Assembly: GCA_030040295.1 (NCBI GenBank) | Contig: JASHTZ010000676.1 | Span: 1-16,511, forward strand | Length of the DNA stretch: 16,511 nucleotides | Direction of reading: 5' to 3' | Source: Terriglobia bacterium | Lineage (GTDB): Bacteria > Acidobacteriota > Terriglobia > UBA7540 | Notes under the pieces: generated by a model | What the model was told of the DNA's origin: nothing | The model's input: only the letters and a program-made list of their open reading frames with translations | Database searches by the model: none | Program-made: the position numbers and the translations under genes | Part shown: positions 14,317-16,511 of the stretch, piece after piece | Position numbering within the stretch: position 1 is the stretch's first letter | How the letters are laid out: every line of letters begins with the position of its first letter

Positions 14317-15546
14317 GTGCGAATTGACGATGTCGAAATCATCAATCTCCTATTTTCCTACCCGCCCGGGCAGGAATTCCGGTATTCAGGTGGGACGGTT
14401 ACAAGTCGCGTCACTTCCATCATTCTCCTTGCCACCGACACTGGGCTGGTGGGAGTCGGGGCGGCCTATTCGCATCCTGATCTTCTCAATCTGATAGTGA
14501 AACGACAATTCAAGCCCATGCTGGTGGGCTGCGATCCCCTGAATATCGAGGCACTCTGGCACAAGATGTATCTAATGACCCGTTGGTACGGAAGAAAGGG
14601 CGTGGCGATTTCGGCCATCGGCGGGATTGATAATGCCCTCTGGGACATTCGAGGCAAGGTTGAGGGGAAACCTGTTTACAAGCTCCTCGGAGGAAGCCGT
14701 GGCGAAGTCCCCGCTTATGCCAGTGGGCTTTTCTATGCCGAAAACGTGAGCGACCTGGGAAGAGAAGCGGAGCGACACCTCGAGCATGGTTACTTGCGAG
14801 TCAAAATGCGGACCGGACACAGCGAAGAATGGGACATGGAGGCAGTAGGAGCCGTCCGAAAGGCCGTCGGTTCGGATGTCGACATTCTGGTGGACGGCTC
14901 TCATCGCTATAATTTGCGAATTGCCGAGCGTATGGGGCGATACCTGGCTGAAAAGAAAGTGTTCTGGTTTGAGGAGCCGTTTCCGCCGGAGGACCTGGAC
15001 AGCTATGTTGCACTGAGGAAACGGAACCATGTTTCGCTGGCGGCCGGGGAGAACGAATTTGGTGAGCAGGGCTTTCGCGAACTACTCCGCGTCAACGCCG
15101 TTGATATCGCGCAGCCCGATGCCTCACGGACCGGTGGAATTACCGAATGCATGCGCATCGCTCGAATGGCATCAGGATTTGGCGTACGGATCGCCCCGCA
15201 CACGTGGAGCGACGCGGTGGCGGTGATGACCAACGCTCACTTCATTGCCGCAATACCCCACGGCGTTAGCGTGGAAGTCGACCAAACGGGCAACCCATTT
15301 ATTGAGGAACTGCTGACTGAGCCCCTCCAGATCAAGGATGGCCTGCTCTCTCTGCCCGATCGACCCGGGCTGGGCATCGAACTGAATTTTGCCGTCGTGA
15401 AGGCTTATGCGCTTCCTCCGGACCAGCAGATTCCCGATGGAAACTACTCCGACCTCTTTTTCGGAGCCGCAAATTGTCACATTGCCCCTCCCTATGCCGA
15501 GAGCCAGCACCAAACGGATGGTAACCTGACCAACGCAGCGCGATAG
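14317..15546 (+). CDS. Enolase-superfamily acid-sugar dehydratase (mandelate racemase/MLE type)
   Basis: I choose the GTG at 14317 (409 residues): AAAGGG stands six bases before it, the product then begins VRIDDVEIINLLFSYP as family members do, and upstream in-frame starts (14269, 14227) lack ribosome sites or overlap the predicted promoter. The capping domain is at about 1-130 and the barrel follows. Numbered from 14317, the barrel has LRVKM with Lys163 (Arg161 in place of the usual first Lys of KxK), LVDGSH with metal ligand Asp193, WFEEPF near 217-221, AAGENEF with Glu245, an Asp268 in QPDASRTGG, and IAPHTW with catalytic His295. Such enzymes use magnesium to remove water from aldonic acids, giving 2-keto-3-deoxy acids, the substrate type of the HpaI-like aldolase. 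Rhamnonate, fuconate or galactonate are all possible. Confidence 0.9.
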   Translation: MRIDDVEIINLLFSYPPGQEFRYSGGTVTSRVTSIILLATDTGLVGVGAAYSHPDLLNLIVKRQFKPMLVGCDPLNIEALWHKMYLMTRWYGRKGVAISAIGGIDNALWDIRGKVEGKPVYKLLGGSRGEVPAYASGLFYAENVSDLGREAERHLEHGYLRVKMRTGHSEEWDMEAVGAVRKAVGSDVDILVDGSHRYNLRIAERMGRYLAEKKVFWFEEPFPPEDLDSYVALRKRNHVSLAAGENEFGEQGFRELLRVNAVDIAQPDASRTGGITECMRIARMASGFGVRIAPHTWSDAVAVMTNAHFIAAIPHGVSVEVDQTGNPFIEELLTEPLQIKDGLLSLPDRPGLGIELNFAVVKAYALPPDQQIPDGNYSDLFFGAANCHIAPPYAESQHQTDGNLTNAAR

Positions 15547-15596
15547 GCGTACGGGGGTGATCTTGGCCGTGCCCGCGGGCAACAAGCCCTCTTACC

Positions 15597-16511
15597 TCAG
15601 CCGTTCCAACCCACAACTCTAAGGCAGGCGTGAATCTCCAGGCGTGGCAGCACGACTTTCAGAGTCCCATTTCCCCAAGAGGTCTGCACCACTATTCCTC
15701 CGGGCTCAAAGGTTACCTGCCGTGGCCGCTGCGGGCAGCGAATCCAACTGGTGATGGGCCCCAGCGGCGGAATCTCATCCACCCACAAATCCTCCGTGTG
15801 GACGTATGACAGGTCGCGTCCGGGGTTGCCATTGATGAAGTGGACCAGCAGCGCATCTCCTTTCTTCCTCAGCACCACTTCCACGTAGGTCTGTGCATCC
15901 GTGTAAAACAGCGGAGCCGGTTGCAGCATTCCTAACATTTCGCGAAACCACGAAAGCATGTCGAGATTGCCGAATTTCCAATAAACGCTAAAAAGATCCG
16001 TGGGAACATGTACGGCCGCGCCCTTGCCGAACCGCCGGATGGTAGCAGCCGGAAAGCCCGCCGGTTCGGGATTCCGCTCATCCAGCAGGCCCGCCGTGCT
16101 CCAATTGACGGGCAGAGGCTTCAGACTGTCGTGCTCGCTTGAGAGGTAGGCCGGGTAAAGTCCTTTTGCCTCGACCAGTTCGACTCGATCCCAAGAAGCA
16201 AAGACGCCCGCCGAACCGCCGCCTTTCAGGATAACGTGCGCCTCATCCGCGACGTTTTCGTGCGCAATGCGGATTCCCAGCAGCTTGGCCATCTCCGGAG
16301 AGCGGCCTGAAGCTCCGGTGGTGATCACTGTTCCGCCTCGGCTCAAAAAGGATTCGAGAGAGGCTACAGCTTCCGAGGTCATCGCCTGCTGCTCGGGAAC
16401 GATGGCCAACTCAAACGGCGCGTCGGCGGTCAGCTTGCTTTCGTCAATCAGATCGGGAGACCGGTGAAGCTGAATCAGGGCTTTCCCTGCCCCGTACAGA
16501 TTGTCACCAAA
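15597..16511 (-). CDS. C-terminal part of a large glycoside-hydrolase-like protein, cut by window edge
   Basis: The frame is open from the right edge of the window to TGA at 15597, about 304 residues, with no start that needs to be invoked: residues such as YGAGKALIQLHRSP and DAPFELAIVPEQQAMTSEAV precede the first internal TTG. The first 100 residues look like a beta-galactosidase trimerisation (glutamine-amidotransferase-like) domain, with the pattern LAIVPEQQAMTSEAVASLES, FLSRGGTVITTG. Then follow RRFGKGAAVHVPTDLFSVYW and a C-terminal beta-sandwich with VVLRKKGDALLVHFINGNPG. This order is known from GH42-related and GHL6/alpha-L-fucosidase-like proteins; the catalytic barrel lies beyond the window. 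A sugar-releasing role would fit the neighbouring sugar-acid genes. It converges on the enolase-family gene with 50 bases between. Confidence 0.75.
   Translation of the reverse strand, partial: FGDNLYGAGKALIQLHRSPDLIDESKLTADAPFELAIVPEQQAMTSEAVASLESFLSRGGTVITTGASGRSPEMAKLLGIRIAHENVADEAHVILKGGGSAGVFASWDRVELVEAKGLYPAYLSSEHDSLKPLPVNWSTAGLLDERNPEPAGFPAATIRRFGKGAAVHVPTDLFSVYWKFGNLDMLSWFREMLGMLQPAPLFYTDAQTYVEVVLRKKGDALLVHFINGNPGRDLSYVHTEDLWVDEIPPLGPITSWIRCPQRPRQVTFEPGGIVVQTSWGNGTLKVVLPRLEIHACLRVVGWNG

Noticed and set aside
15547..15596. Short palindrome TGCCCGCGGGCA between the convergent genes as a bidirectional terminator
   Set aside because: It has no loop space and no T run; a terminator cannot be supported.
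1..16511. CRISPR array, prophage, defence island or toxin-antitoxin pair
   Set aside because: No regularly spaced repeats, phage structural genes, integrase or recognisable defence genes are present; the window is metabolic.

Overview
The window looks like a chromosomal piece of an environmental, heterotrophic, high-capacity sugar-degrading bacterium. The mix of families (Tat-exported glycosidase fragments, IS1182-type transposase remnant, M81 and M20 hydrolases, a PhyH oxygenase and an enolase-superfamily dehydratase) reminds me of Acidobacteriota, but this assignment is inference and no marker gene is present to prove it.

Layout. Bases 1-76 are the 3' part of a tRNA-Leu (anticodon TAG). 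Bases 77-1372 are a decayed strip: about 420 bases without a convincing gene, the N-terminal stub of a Tat-exported protein (496-870, minus), an IS-type transposase stub (about 906-1181, minus) that separates it from its promoter, and an orphan promoter (1266-1313). From 11643 down to 1373 runs a long minus-strand gene series: M81/MlrC-like protein, L-rhamnose-mutarotase-like protein, two possible tiny coupled ORFs, a divergent transaldolase, an HpcH/HpaI aldolase, a 25-residue membrane micro-ORF, a Gfo/Idh/MocA oxidoreductase, a metallo-beta-lactamase-fold hydrolase, a D-threonine-aldolase/D-serine-dehydratase-like PLP enzyme, a sodium:solute symporter and an M20 hydrolase. Upstream lie an AraC-family regulator (11788-12615, minus) and a PhyH-family dioxygenase (12840-13727, minus). 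A spacer of about 590 bases with palindromic repeats then separates it from a plus-strand enolase-superfamily dehydratase (14317-15546). The right edge holds the C-terminal part of a large glycoside-hydrolase-like protein (15597-16511, minus) convergent with it.

How it may work together. Mutarotase, NAD(P)-type oxidoreductase, MBL-fold hydrolase (possible lactonase), enolase-superfamily acid-sugar dehydratase and 2-keto-3-deoxy-sugar-acid aldolase are the step types of a non-phosphorylative deoxyhexose (rhamnose/fucose-like) route ending in pyruvate plus an aldehyde. The symporter could bring the substrate in, and the glycosidase at the right edge could release it. The M81, M20 and D-amino-acid-type PLP enzymes do not belong to that textbook route and suggest an unusual, perhaps amide-linked, substrate.

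The most notable signal is non-coding: a 17-18 base motif close to TTGGCAATTTTTTCCAAG occurs four times, always in the same orientation relative to the gene it precedes, each 20-21 bases upstream of a -10-like hexamer. It lies 117-126 bases from the starts of the M81, PhyH and enolase genes. The fourth copy faces the IS-interrupted Tat gene. This ties the separate transcription units into one regulon, with the neighbouring AraC-family protein as first candidate regulator.
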